NCBI GenBank assembly: GCA_036397975.1
Contig: DASWHW010000222.1
Coordinates: 1 to 45,665, forward strand
From: SZUA-287 sp036397975
Lineage (GTDB): Bacteria; Bacteroidota; Ignavibacteria; UBA10030; UBA6906
Direction of reading: 5' to 3'
DNA: 45,665 nucleotides
This document shows, one piece after another, positions 24,281 through 32,012 of this stretch. Position numbers and translations under genes: made by a program. The notes under the pieces are model-generated. The model saw only the letters and a list, made by a program, of their open reading frames with translations, had not been told where the DNA came from and did not search any database. Position 1 is the stretch's first letter. Each line of letters starts with the position of its first letter.

Positions 24281-24952
24281 CTATTCCTTTTTCATAACGT
24301 ACCCGACACCGCGGACCGTATGAATAAGCCTGGGGTGGGCAGAGGTGTCGATCTTGTTTCGAAGATGATTCACGTACACATCGATGATGTTCGTTCCAGT
24401 GTCGAAATTATACTCCCAGATATGTTCGGAGATCGCTGCCCTCGTTAAGACGCGCTCTTTGTTTCGCAGAAGATATTCCAGAAGAGCGTATTCCTTTGAA
24501 GTAAGATCGATCGTCTGCCCCCCCCTCCTTGCCTTGTGGCTGACGGTATCGAGCTGGAGGTCGCACAAACTTAGAACCGTCGATTTGTCCTGCGTTCCAC
24601 GACGAAGCAATGATCGGACGCGTGCGAGGAACTCTTCAAAGGCGAATGGCTTGGTGAGATAGTCATCGGCGCCGCTATCCAGGCCGGCAACTTTATCTTC
24701 GATCGATGCCTTGGCGGTCAGCATCAGAATCGGCATCGTTGCTCCTTTCGTGCGCAGTTCGTTGACCACTTGGATACCGCTCTTTCCCGGAAGCATGACG
24801 TCGACAACGAGAAGGTCAAAGTTGTCTGACGACGCAAGTGCACTCGCATCCTCACCGTCATGCGCAACGGCGACTTCGTATTCTTCCTCCTCCAGCCCCT
24901 GCTGAATGAGCCGAGCAACTTTCTTTTCGTCTTCGACGACGAGGATTTTCAT
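24281..24952 (-). CDS. OmpR/PhoB-family response regulator
   Basis: 223 residues from the ATG at 24952, where the receiver domain begins (MKILVVEDEKKV); upstream codons in the open frame are not needed. The receiver has the acidic pair EDE near residue 7-9, the phospho-acceptor Asp in LLVVDVMLPGKSG (about residue 51), and the conserved Lys in YLTKPFAFEEF. The C-terminal winged helix has LTSKEYALLEYLL and the recognition-helix region TNIIDVYVNHLRNKI, ending HTVRGVGYVM. No Shine-Dalgarno sequence is visible. It is co-transcribed with the kinase that follows and divergent from the TatT-TRAP transporter genes, whose promoter lies next to its own, so these are plausible targets (inference). Confidence 0.97.
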   Translation of the reverse strand: MKILVVEDEKKVARLIQQGLEEEEYEVAVAHDGEDASALASSDNFDLLVVDVMLPGKSGIQVVNELRTKGATMPILMLTAKASIEDKVAGLDSGADDYLTKPFAFEEFLARVRSLLRRGTQDKSTVLSLCDLQLDTVSHKARRGGQTIDLTSKEYALLEYLLRNKERVLTRAAISEHIWEYNFDTGTNIIDVYVNHLRNKIDTSAHPRLIHTVRGVGYVMKKE

Positions 24953-24985
24953 GGAATACACGCGTTGTAGAGTTTGCATCCACTA

Positions 24986-25016
24986 AAAAAGTACAGCATT
25001 CCTCCGTGAGTTGCAA
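24986..25016 (-). promoter_or_regulatory. Promoter of the two-component system genes, Bacteroidota type
   Basis: On the minus strand TTG (within TTTG), exactly 20 bases, then TACTTTTT, which fits TAnnTTTG except for the last base. It precedes the regulator ATG by about 33 bases. It is back to back with the promoter of the TatT gene, with 10 bases between the two TTG boxes. Confidence 0.6.
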
Positions 25017-25026
25017 AAATGCTACT

Positions 25027-25057
25027 TTGGAATCTTCGACGATTTTGTCTATATTCT
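25027..25057 (+). promoter_or_regulatory. Promoter of the TatT-TRAP transporter operon, Bacteroidota type
   Basis: TTG (within TTTG), exactly 20 bases, then TATATTCT (TA and TT conserved). It lies 29 bases before the ATG of the TatT gene. The nearby inverted repeat AGCATT-N17-AATGCT (24995-25023) ends just upstream of it and could be an operator. Confidence 0.55.
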
Positions 25058-25086
25058 CACCCTCACGTCCCATAGTATCCTCAAAA

Positions 25087-25950
25087 ATGAAATCGCTCAA
25101 CGCCGTATTTCTCTTACTCTTCTCACTGATTGCTTCTGGGTGTATTCAAACCATCGCGGTCTCCACGGTCGGCGGCATCGTGGAGGATGGATTCGCCGGT
25201 TTCACCCGTGAAAACGATCTCGCATTCGCAGAGCAGGCTCTTCCCGGAAACCTCAAGCTTCTTGAGGTGATGCTGGAGAATGAACCTGACAATGAAAAAT
25301 TGCTTCGACTTCTCAGCGAAGGGTACAGCAGCTACAGTCTCGGGTTTGTCGAAGACGTGGATCAGGATCGCGCCCGGAACTTCTATCTACGTGGCCGCGA
25401 TTTCGGCTTTCGCGTGTTGAGGCAGGATAAACAATTTCAGCGGGCGCTGGATGGTTCCGTAGATGACCTTCGAACGTATTTCTCGCAACTTGACAAAGAC
25501 GATGTGCCGGCAGTATTCTGGACTGCCTTTGGCTGGGGAAGTTATATCAACCTGAGTCTTACGGACCCCAATGCTATTGCTGCGTTACCGCGGGTCGAGG
25601 CGATGATGCGATTTGTGGCGGAGAAAGATTCCACATTTTACCATGGAGGAGCGTACCTTTTCCTCGGGGCACTCTACGGAAGCCGCTCGAAATTTCTCGG
25701 CGGTGATCCGGATCTTGCGAAACAGTATTTTGAGAAGGCCATTCGTATGACCGGGGGAAAATTTCTCATGATCCAGGTATACTACGCCCGGTACGTGGCG
25801 GTGCAAACCTTGGATGAAGAACTTTTCGACCGTCTTCTCGCAGTGGTTGAGGCAACATCAATCGATGTCCTGCCCGATGACCGACTCTCCAATGCAATCG
25901 CAAAGAAAAAAGCGAAACATTTGGCTCAACGGCGCAACGAGCTGTTCTAG
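25087..25950 (+). CDS. TRAP transporter TatT component family lipoprotein
   Basis: 287 residues from the ATG at 25087; the frame is open upstream but the signal peptide starts here. A hydrophobic segment ends in the lipobox IASGC (Cys19), so it should be a lipoprotein. The mature part is helical with TPR-like character (LKLLEVMLENEPDN, LLRLLSEGYSSYSLGF, YLRGRDFGFRVL, AVFWTAFGWGSYINLS, FLGALYGSRSKFLGGDPDLAKQ), which is the pattern of the TatT family known from Treponema pallidum Tp0956. TatT forms trimers that associate with the TRAP solute-binding protein (TatP) and may pass on a hydrophobic ligand. The next three genes are the matching TRAP subunits, which supports the call. No Shine-Dalgarno sequence. 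Confidence 0.88.
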   Translation: MKSLNAVFLLLFSLIASGCIQTIAVSTVGGIVEDGFAGFTRENDLAFAEQALPGNLKLLEVMLENEPDNEKLLRLLSEGYSSYSLGFVEDVDQDRARNFYLRGRDFGFRVLRQDKQFQRALDGSVDDLRTYFSQLDKDDVPAVFWTAFGWGSYINLSLTDPNAIAALPRVEAMMRFVAEKDSTFYHGGAYLFLGALYGSRSKFLGGDPDLAKQYFEKAIRMTGGKFLMIQVYYARYVAVQTLDEELFDRLLAVVEATSIDVLPDDRLSNAIAKKKAKHLAQRRNELF

Positions 25951-26017
25951 AGAGAACTTTTCCCGCCGCGATAGAGTACAACTCTGAACACTGTTAGCGA
26001 CATTACAGAGGAAAAAA

Positions 26018-27034
26018 ATGTATTTGATAAAACAAACGGTTGGTCTGCTCCTTCTTGCGTTTTTGTGGTCCGGTGCGGATGCACAAGAACACACGATCAA
26101 ATTCGCAACGCTTGCTCCCGATGGAACCTCGTGGGTGAATGTAATGAGGGATTTCGATACCGCGGTGCGAAAAGAAAGTGGGGGAAAACTTGGCTTCAAG
26201 ATTTATGCCGGCGGCGTCCAGGGTGAGGACAAGGACTTCATTCGGAAAATGCGCGTTGGACAAATTCATAGTGCCGGTCTCACCGGTGTTGGTCTGGGGG
26301 AGATTGCGCCGAAAGTGCGGATTCTCGATTCACCTTTTCTGTTCGAATCCTACAATGAAGTTGATCATATCTACGAAGCGTTCGATTCGGAATTCAGAAA
26401 GGCGTTTGAGGAAAACGGCTTTGTTCTCCTTGGCTGGTCGGAAGTGGGTTTCGTGTATGTCTTCACAAACACGCCGATCCGATCTCTTGCCGATATGAGT
26501 GGAGTGAGAATGTGGATGTGGGAGGGTGATCCTATTGCGGAAGCAACATTCAATGCACTCTCCATAAGCCCGATTCCTCTTTCAGTGATTGACGTACTTA
26601 CCTCCTTGCAGACCGGATTGATTAATGGCGCCTATATCTCACCATACGCGGCTCTCGCGCTGCAATGGAATACAAGGGTAAAGTATATGCTGGCTGTCCC
26701 TCTCGCGGATGCTTCGGGTGCAGTCGTAATGACGAAAAAGAAATTTGATGCTCTCACCCCAGACCTCCAGGAGATCCTTCTCCGCAATGGTCGGAAATAT
26801 ATGCGTCAGGGTGTTCTGCGGGCCCGCGAGGAAAACACGGCCGCGATCACAACACTGAAGAATGAGGGGATCCTGATGACAGACCTAAGTTCGCCGAAGT
26901 CGTTAGAGGAATACGTTGCTGCCGGCGCAAAGGCCCGCCGTTCGCTCATCGGGAAACTGTATGATCAACAGTTTCTCGACCATATCGAGAAATCCATAAG
27001 AGATTTTAGAAAAAGCAAGAGCAGCACCAAATGA
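26018..27034 (+). CDS. TRAP transporter substrate-binding protein (DctP/TatP family)
   Basis: 338 residues with a cleavable signal peptide (LLLLAFLWSGADAQ). The mature protein is a periplasmic solute-binding protein that hands its ligand to the DctQM permease. It shows the family start IKFATLAPDGTSW, GVQGEDKDFIRKMRVGQIH, RILDSPFLFESYNEVDHI, and the conserved GVRMWMWEGDPIAEATF region, which in other members holds the Arg that binds the ligand's carboxylate. That Arg is at the expected place (SGVRMW), so an organic acid is possible. GAGG stands 6 bases before the ATG. It follows the TatT gene by 67 bases without its own promoter that I can see. It overlaps dctQ by 4 bases (ATGA). Confidence 0.95.
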   Translation: MYLIKQTVGLLLLAFLWSGADAQEHTIKFATLAPDGTSWVNVMRDFDTAVRKESGGKLGFKIYAGGVQGEDKDFIRKMRVGQIHSAGLTGVGLGEIAPKVRILDSPFLFESYNEVDHIYEAFDSEFRKAFEENGFVLLGWSEVGFVYVFTNTPIRSLADMSGVRMWMWEGDPIAEATFNALSISPIPLSVIDVLTSLQTGLINGAYISPYAALALQWNTRVKYMLAVPLADASGAVVMTKKKFDALTPDLQEILLRNGRKYMRQGVLRAREENTAAITTLKNEGILMTDLSSPKSLEEYVAAGAKARRSLIGKLYDQQFLDHIEKSIRDFRKSKSSTK

Positions 27035-27525
27035 GAATCATCCGTCAGTTGGATGCATTCTTCGGACGTGTTGAGTTTGTTCTCCTTGTCGTCTTCCTGA
27101 CGGCCATGGTCTTGCTTGCCTTTCTCCAGGTTGTTCTTCGCAATTTCTTCGACACCGGGCTTCTCTGGGCAGATACGATCGTGCGACATCTGGTAATCTG
27201 GGGCGGGTTCACTGCAGCAGCGATCGCTTCTTCCGAGGGCCGGCATATCAGCATCGATGCCCTCACAAAATTTCTTCCGGACAAACTTCGACGCATCGCG
27301 CAGGTCATCACCGGACTTTTTGCAGTAGTCGTCTGCTGGTTTCTTGCGGAGGCAGCATGGAAATTCATAATGGATGAAAAAGCCGCAGGGAGTGACCTGG
27401 TCCTTGGCATTCAGACGTGGGTCGCTCTGCTCGTCATTCCAGTCGGTTATCTTCTCATGGGATTTCATTTCATCGTGAAGGTGATTGACAGCGCGTTTTC
27501 CATTACACCGGCGAAGGAAGGCTAA
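27031..27525 (+). CDS. TRAP transporter small membrane subunit (DctQ family)
   Basis: 164 residues with four predicted membrane helices (about 9-30, 45-65, 85-108 and 128-150). The DctQ pattern is present: an N-terminal FFGRVEFVLLVVFLTAMVLLAF-like helix, VVLRNFF near residue 35, the LLWADTIVRHLVIWGGF segment and EGRHISIDAL. DctQ supports the large subunit in sodium-driven uptake. The start overlaps the stop of the binding-protein gene, and the large subunit starts directly after its stop codon, so all are one operon. Confidence 0.95.
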   Translation: MRIIRQLDAFFGRVEFVLLVVFLTAMVLLAFLQVVLRNFFDTGLLWADTIVRHLVIWGGFTAAAIASSEGRHISIDALTKFLPDKLRRIAQVITGLFAVVVCWFLAEAAWKFIMDEKAAGSDLVLGIQTWVALLVIPVGYLLMGFHFIVKVIDSAFSITPAKEG

Positions 27526-28806
27526 GTGGAAACCTTCCTCTATGGAGCGGCATTTCTTATCCTCGCACTTCTTGGAGCTCCGCTCTTTACCATCATTGGC
27601 GCTCTTGCACTCTTTGCCTTTGGCTCCGCGGATATAGATTCATCCGCGGTGATGGTGGAGTTATACCGCATCGGCAGTAATCCCACTCTTGTTGCAATTC
27701 CTCTTTTCACTTTTGCCGGCTACGTGCTGGCTGAAAGCAAATCGCCAACGCGATTGGTGAACCTTGCGCGCGCCGTCTTCGGCGCCGTTCCGGGGGGCCT
27801 CGCTGTCGTTGCGCTCGTTACCTGCGCGCTCTTTACCGCTTTCACCGGTGCTTCCGGTGTAACGATTGTTGCGCTGGGAGGACTGCTGTATCCGATACTC
27901 CTCAAGGAACAATATCCCGAGCGTTTCACCCTTGGCCTGATTACAACCTCGGGAAGCCTTGGACTTCTTTTTCCACCGAGTCTTCCGCTGATTCTCTATG
28001 CGCTCATTGCAAAGATCAGTATCGACAAGCTCTTCACCGCAGGGATCATTCCGGGAATTCTCCTCTTGCTGATTTTATCCACATACGCAGTGAAACAGGG
28101 AGTGAAGTTGAAAGTGCCCCGGACAAAGTTTGATCTCAAGACTGCGCTCAAGACCGCAAAGGAAGCAGGTTGGGAACTACCGTTGCCGGTGATTATTGTC
28201 GGAGGGATTTATTCGGGGTTCTTTACAGCGACGGAGGCTGCTGCGATAACTGCATTCTATGTTGTTGTGGTAGAGGTATTCATTCGGAAAGACCTGCACC
28301 CAACAAAGGACTTGCCACGGGTGATGAGAGAAAGCATGCTTCTCGTGGGAGCAATCCTCATGATCATCGGAACGGCGATGGGTCTGACCAACTACCTTAT
28401 TGATGAAGAGGTACCGGCAAAACTCTTTGCGTACATTCAGACTATCATTGCAAGTCCCGTCGCGTTTCTTGTGGTGCTGAACGCATTCCTGATTATCGTC
28501 GGAATGATGATGGATATTTTTTCGGCTATTATTGTTGTCGTTCCACTAATCATGCCGATCGCAGAAGCGTATGGCATTGACCCGGTTCATCTCGGCATCA
28601 TTTTTCTCACCAATCTGGAGATCGGATACCTCACTCCTCCTGTTGGCTTGAACTTATTTATCTCAAGTCTTCGGTTCGAGAAGCCGGTCTTTACAATTGT
28701 CCGATCAACCCTTGTCTATATCGGAATGTTATTTATTGCGCTTGCCCTCATCACCTACATCCCACAGCTCAGCCTCTGGCTTGTTGACGTTGTCGGAGCA
28801 AAATAG
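27526..28806 (+). CDS. TRAP transporter large permease subunit (DctM family)
   Basis: 426 residues, about 12 membrane helices, starting with a GTG directly after the dctQ stop; AAGGAAGG lies just upstream. DctM forms the sodium-coupled transport pathway. Typical segments are LVAIPLFTFAGYVLAESK, FTAFTGASGVTIVALGGLL, TTSGSLGLLFPPSLPLILYA, FTATEAAAITAFY and the C-terminal NLEIGYLTPPVGLNLF. All hallmarks are intact. Its stop codon is separated by one base from the stop of the convergent glycosidase gene, so there is no room for a terminator between them. Confidence 0.96.
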   Translation: METFLYGAAFLILALLGAPLFTIIGALALFAFGSADIDSSAVMVELYRIGSNPTLVAIPLFTFAGYVLAESKSPTRLVNLARAVFGAVPGGLAVVALVTCALFTAFTGASGVTIVALGGLLYPILLKEQYPERFTLGLITTSGSLGLLFPPSLPLILYALIAKISIDKLFTAGIIPGILLLLILSTYAVKQGVKLKVPRTKFDLKTALKTAKEAGWELPLPVIIVGGIYSGFFTATEAAAITAFYVVVVEVFIRKDLHPTKDLPRVMRESMLLVGAILMIIGTAMGLTNYLIDEEVPAKLFAYIQTIIASPVAFLVVLNAFLIIVGMMMDIFSAIIVVVPLIMPIAEAYGIDPVHLGIIFLTNLEIGYLTPPVGLNLFISSLRFEKPVFTIVRSTLVYIGMLFIALALITYIPQLSLWLVDVVGAK

Positions 28807-28807
28807 C

Positions 28808-30544
28808 CTACCGGAAGTCGATCGCCTGCTCCAGCTCGGTCGAACCAGCTTTCAAACGCAACACATATCTTCCCGGCGCAAGTGTATTTTGCGCTAATCC
28901 CACGATGTATGTCCCCTGGTCTTTGATTCCTTCGGCAAGAGTCGCTACCGGTGAGTCGTCGTCGCCCTGTTTGAATAATCGAAGAACCACCGATGCACGG
29001 TCTGCAAGCCGGTATGAAATAAGCGTCGGAGACTTCGCTGTATGTGGGAGCGACGTTGTGAGACTGGTAATACGAGCAAGCCGGCCCTTGAGATCAAGAG
29101 CCTCGCGAACCACAGTCCCTGCGACGTTGGAGGGAGGACCTTCATTTGATGCAGGGTCGATTGCAGAGATGGTGTAGTAGTAGCGGAGGGAAGTTGGTGT
29201 AGATATCGTATCGACATAGAATGTTGCGGAAGCCGACAGTACTGCTGCAAGAACCCGGGAGCGGGGATCAGATTGCAGTGGTGAAGATGAGCGGTAGAGG
29301 GAGTATGACTTTGTCGAATCACCGTCTCTTGCCGGAAGCGGCGGAAGCCATTCCACGTGAAAGACATTGACACCCAGTTCGGTTGCTGCGAGGGCTCGTG
29401 GGGCATTCGGCGGTACAGAATCTTTCCACGCCATCGCCGGGAGAAAAGCCGGTTGACCATATCTTCCACCAAACATATCGAACGTCTGAATATTCTCGTA
29501 GCGAAAATACACCTGACCAAGAGCCCCTGCTTTTCGCGCCGTATCAATTTCAGTAGGAATTTCTCTCAGCACGTTGGTTTTGTACGCGCCGATGCCGGTG
29601 TAGATGTGCCGCCCATGGGAGCCTTTTTGCCACTTCCGTGCGAGCGCCGCAAAATCTGGATCGCCTTTCGTACTGCCGATGTCCCAATAAATTTGCGGCA
29701 CCAGATAGTCATGCTTTCCCTTCGCAAGCCACCCTTGTGAATCCTGATAATATGAATAGTATGCGCCGAAGGCATCGCCATCCGGATCGCCGTCGTATAT
29801 CCCGATGGGGGCGGAACCAACTTTGATCATCGGTTTTAGCGCCCTGGCACTGTCATAGATCGCGCTGACGAACATGTCGATGTTCGACCGTCGCCAATCA
29901 TCTCTGTTCTTCTTTCCACCATAGCGATCATACGTGTCATCGTCGGGAAACTCTCTCCCGGGATACCGGAGAAAGTCAAACATCAATCCGTCAATGTTAT
30001 ACTTTTGGATGATTTCCAGTGCAACCCGAACGCTGTAATCCCGAATCGCGGGAATACCAGGATCAAGCCATCCCTCGCCGTCAACTTCTATGAAATGGGG
30101 AGCAAAACGAAGTGCGGGATGAAGAGGATACGTGTTTACAACGCGACCAGGGCCGCGCACTTTGAAAACATTGACCCACGCTTGGACTTCGATGCCGGCG
30201 GCATGAGCCTCATCGAGTAAAAACTGAAGCGGGTCATAGCCGGGGTCTTTACCCAGCGTGCCGGTGAGGTTCTCGGCCCACGGCTCATACGTCGAACGGT
30301 AATAGGCGTCACCTCGGGCGCGGACCTGGAAAAAAATGGTGTTGAAATGTGCCACTTTTAACTTTGCCACCATATCCTTCAACGACGCGCGCTGCTCTCC
30401 AGCGTTGTACGTTTTGGGCCAATCCAGTCCGGCAGCTGTCGTAATCCACACGCCACGGAGTTCAGCGCCAGGAGACGGCTGTGAATATAAACCTTGGGGG
30501 AAGAGGGTGAGGAAAGCAGCAGTGAGAAAAAGAGTTCGATCCAA
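28808..30544 (-). CDS. Secreted GHL10-type glycoside hydrolase (YngK/YddW-like, DUF187) with C-terminal Fn3
   Basis: 578 residues; the only usable start in front of the signal peptide is a TTG at 30544, since no ATG or GTG lies in frame before a stop upstream. The signal peptide (LFLTAAFLTLFPQG) is followed by ELRGVWITTAAGLDWP, the start of the GHL10 TIM-barrel domain, with FNTIFFQVRARGDAYY, YDPLQFLLDEAHAAGIEVQAWVN, RDYSVRVALEIIQKYNIDGL, DFLRYPG and DYLVPQIYWD. The domain ends near 370. A fibronectin-III-like segment (about 375-475) and a C-terminal beta domain (about 480-578) follow. Family members are thought to act on polysaccharides or peptidoglycan; no substrate can be named. It has its own promoter at 30591-30621. 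Confidence 0.88.
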   Translation of the reverse strand: MDRTLFLTAAFLTLFPQGLYSQPSPGAELRGVWITTAAGLDWPKTYNAGEQRASLKDMVAKLKVAHFNTIFFQVRARGDAYYRSTYEPWAENLTGTLGKDPGYDPLQFLLDEAHAAGIEVQAWVNVFKVRGPGRVVNTYPLHPALRFAPHFIEVDGEGWLDPGIPAIRDYSVRVALEIIQKYNIDGLMFDFLRYPGREFPDDDTYDRYGGKKNRDDWRRSNIDMFVSAIYDSARALKPMIKVGSAPIGIYDGDPDGDAFGAYYSYYQDSQGWLAKGKHDYLVPQIYWDIGSTKGDPDFAALARKWQKGSHGRHIYTGIGAYKTNVLREIPTEIDTARKAGALGQVYFRYENIQTFDMFGGRYGQPAFLPAMAWKDSVPPNAPRALAATELGVNVFHVEWLPPLPARDGDSTKSYSLYRSSSPLQSDPRSRVLAAVLSASATFYVDTISTPTSLRYYYTISAIDPASNEGPPSNVAGTVVREALDLKGRLARITSLTTSLPHTAKSPTLISYRLADRASVVLRLFKQGDDDSPVATLAEGIKDQGTYIVGLAQNTLAPGRYVLRLKAGSTELEQAIDFR

Positions 30545-30590
30545 GCGAGTTATAAGTTCATCTTATATTTGAAAAACCGAATGTTGACGG

Positions 30591-30621
30591 AGAATATAGG
30601 AAGCGCCAACGCCATTCGCAA
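30591..30621 (-). promoter_or_regulatory. Promoter of the GHL10 glycosidase gene, Bacteroidota type
   Basis: On the minus strand TTG, exactly 20 bases, then TATATTCT, 46 bases before the TTG start codon. It lies in the 159-base gap after the BNR-repeat gene, which otherwise holds only an imperfect hairpin (30643-30662, eight positions with one mismatch, loop AGGA) without a T-run. Confidence 0.55.
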
Positions 30622-30703
30622 GGAGGAGATATTGTCAATGCCCCCACTGTAGGAACAGCGGGACAAACGAGATGAACCAGATAAAGGGAGATGAGAATTT
30701 GAA

Positions 30704-32005
30704 CTATCGAACGAGCACCAGTTTCCGTGTCATATCAAAATCTCCGACCCTCAGTCGATAATAATACACTCCGCTCGTGAGGCCCGACGCATCCCACGGA
30801 ATATCATACGATCCTGCAGGCTTCGCCTCCCGCATTACTTCTGCCACAACTCGACCAAGAATATCGTAGACCCTGAGAGATACAATTCCGACAATACCTA
30901 AGCGGAATCGAAAATGGGTTTCCGGGTTGAACGGATTCGGATAGTTTTGCTCGAGGGTAGTTTGGCCGGGAAGCGTAAACGGAGCTTGAACAGCCTCAGT
31001 TGTTGAATCGCATGAAAACTTGTAGACTCTTCGGCCCACCGCATACCCAAGAGTATCACTAAGCATGTGAAAGCTGTTGATCAGGCTTCCAACTACGGCG
31101 GAATGCCATGACCAACCACCATCAGTTGTTTCATAGGTAGAGCCAGTCCACCCCCCTATCCAGCCTTTTGTTTCGGTCGCAAAGCCGATTCCCTGTGCAT
31201 CGTATTCATCAATGAATTGCTCCTCGATCCACGACCATCCGCGGTCTGTGGTTTTCAAGAGATAACGACTTGTCCCGGTGAACGCCTCAATGGAGACATA
31301 ACCGGTTGATGGGGTTGGGAAGACGATTTTCCAACCGAGTTCACCCGCACGCGTGCCGAGAAACCGCGTTGACCAACTCTGACCGCCATCGGTCGTAGCG
31401 AGGACAACGAGAGAATCCGTGGTAAGTGCACCCGGTCCGCGCGCACCAATGACAAACCCTGAATCGCGTGTGAAGAAATAGCAATCCACGAGGGCGCTCG
31501 CGTATGCGCTCATATCGAGCGTCGTCCATGTTGCTCCAAGATCCGTTGATTTGATCACGCTCGCGGGACCGGAATATTTTCCCGAGCCATAGACCACGGA
31601 ATCTTCAACTGTCCACAGTCCGCAGATGCCGGTTGGGAGTGGGTTCGGAATGTTCAGAACCTGGTTCCAATTGAGCCCTCCGTCAGTCGTTGCGTAGAGA
31701 AGTCGGGCCTGCACTAGCGTTCCCGCCCATCCATGGAGCGAGTCGGCAAAAGCAACACTTCGGATGTAGGTGCTCGAAAGCGAGAGTTGCGTTTCCCAGC
31801 TCGCGCCGCCATTCGTTGTTCGGTAGATTTTTCCAGCACCGTTCACTACCCAACCGCGGGATGGACTGACGAAGTAGACATCGTCGTGTCGTGCGACGCT
31901 AGGCTGAGGAGGGCTGTTCGGCAGCAAGCGCCAGATAGGTGTTTGCGCCTCTGCAAGGGAAGCAAAGGCGCAAACCAAGAGGAAGTGTGTAAACCCCAGA
32001 CGCAT
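30704..32005 (-). CDS. Secreted BNR/Ycf48-like repeat protein with type IX secretion sorting domain
   Basis: 433 residues. A signal peptide (FLLVCAFASLAEAQ) precedes a propeller built of photosystem-II-assembly-factor (Ycf48)/BNR-type repeats: GKIYRTTNGGASWE, LLYATTDGGLNWN, IKSTDLGATWTT, VLATTDGGQSWS, LLKTTDRGWSW and STYETTDGGWSW. The last ~85 residues are a type A C-terminal domain of the Por/type IX secretion system, opening with EQNYPNPFNPET and ending with GLTSGVYYYRL and KLVLVR. The protein should therefore be carried across the outer membrane and released or anchored at the surface. Its function is unknown. The ATG at 32005 is 7 bases after the stop of the DUF885 gene, so the two are co-transcribed. 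No Shine-Dalgarno sequence. Confidence 0.9.
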   Translation of the reverse strand: MRLGFTHFLLVCAFASLAEAQTPIWRLLPNSPPQPSVARHDDVYFVSPSRGWVVNGAGKIYRTTNGGASWETQLSLSSTYIRSVAFADSLHGWAGTLVQARLLYATTDGGLNWNQVLNIPNPLPTGICGLWTVEDSVVYGSGKYSGPASVIKSTDLGATWTTLDMSAYASALVDCYFFTRDSGFVIGARGPGALTTDSLVVLATTDGGQSWSTRFLGTRAGELGWKIVFPTPSTGYVSIEAFTGTSRYLLKTTDRGWSWIEEQFIDEYDAQGIGFATETKGWIGGWTGSTYETTDGGWSWHSAVVGSLINSFHMLSDTLGYAVGRRVYKFSCDSTTEAVQAPFTLPGQTTLEQNYPNPFNPETHFRFRLGIVGIVSLRVYDILGRVVAEVMREAKPAGSYDIPWDASGLTSGVYYYRLRVGDFDMTRKLVLVR

Positions 32006-32012
32006 GCTGCGT

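Noticed and set aside
30643..30662. Hairpin with loop AGGA in the gap after the BNR-repeat gene
   Set aside because: Eight paired positions with one mismatch, but no T-run on either strand, so not called a terminator.
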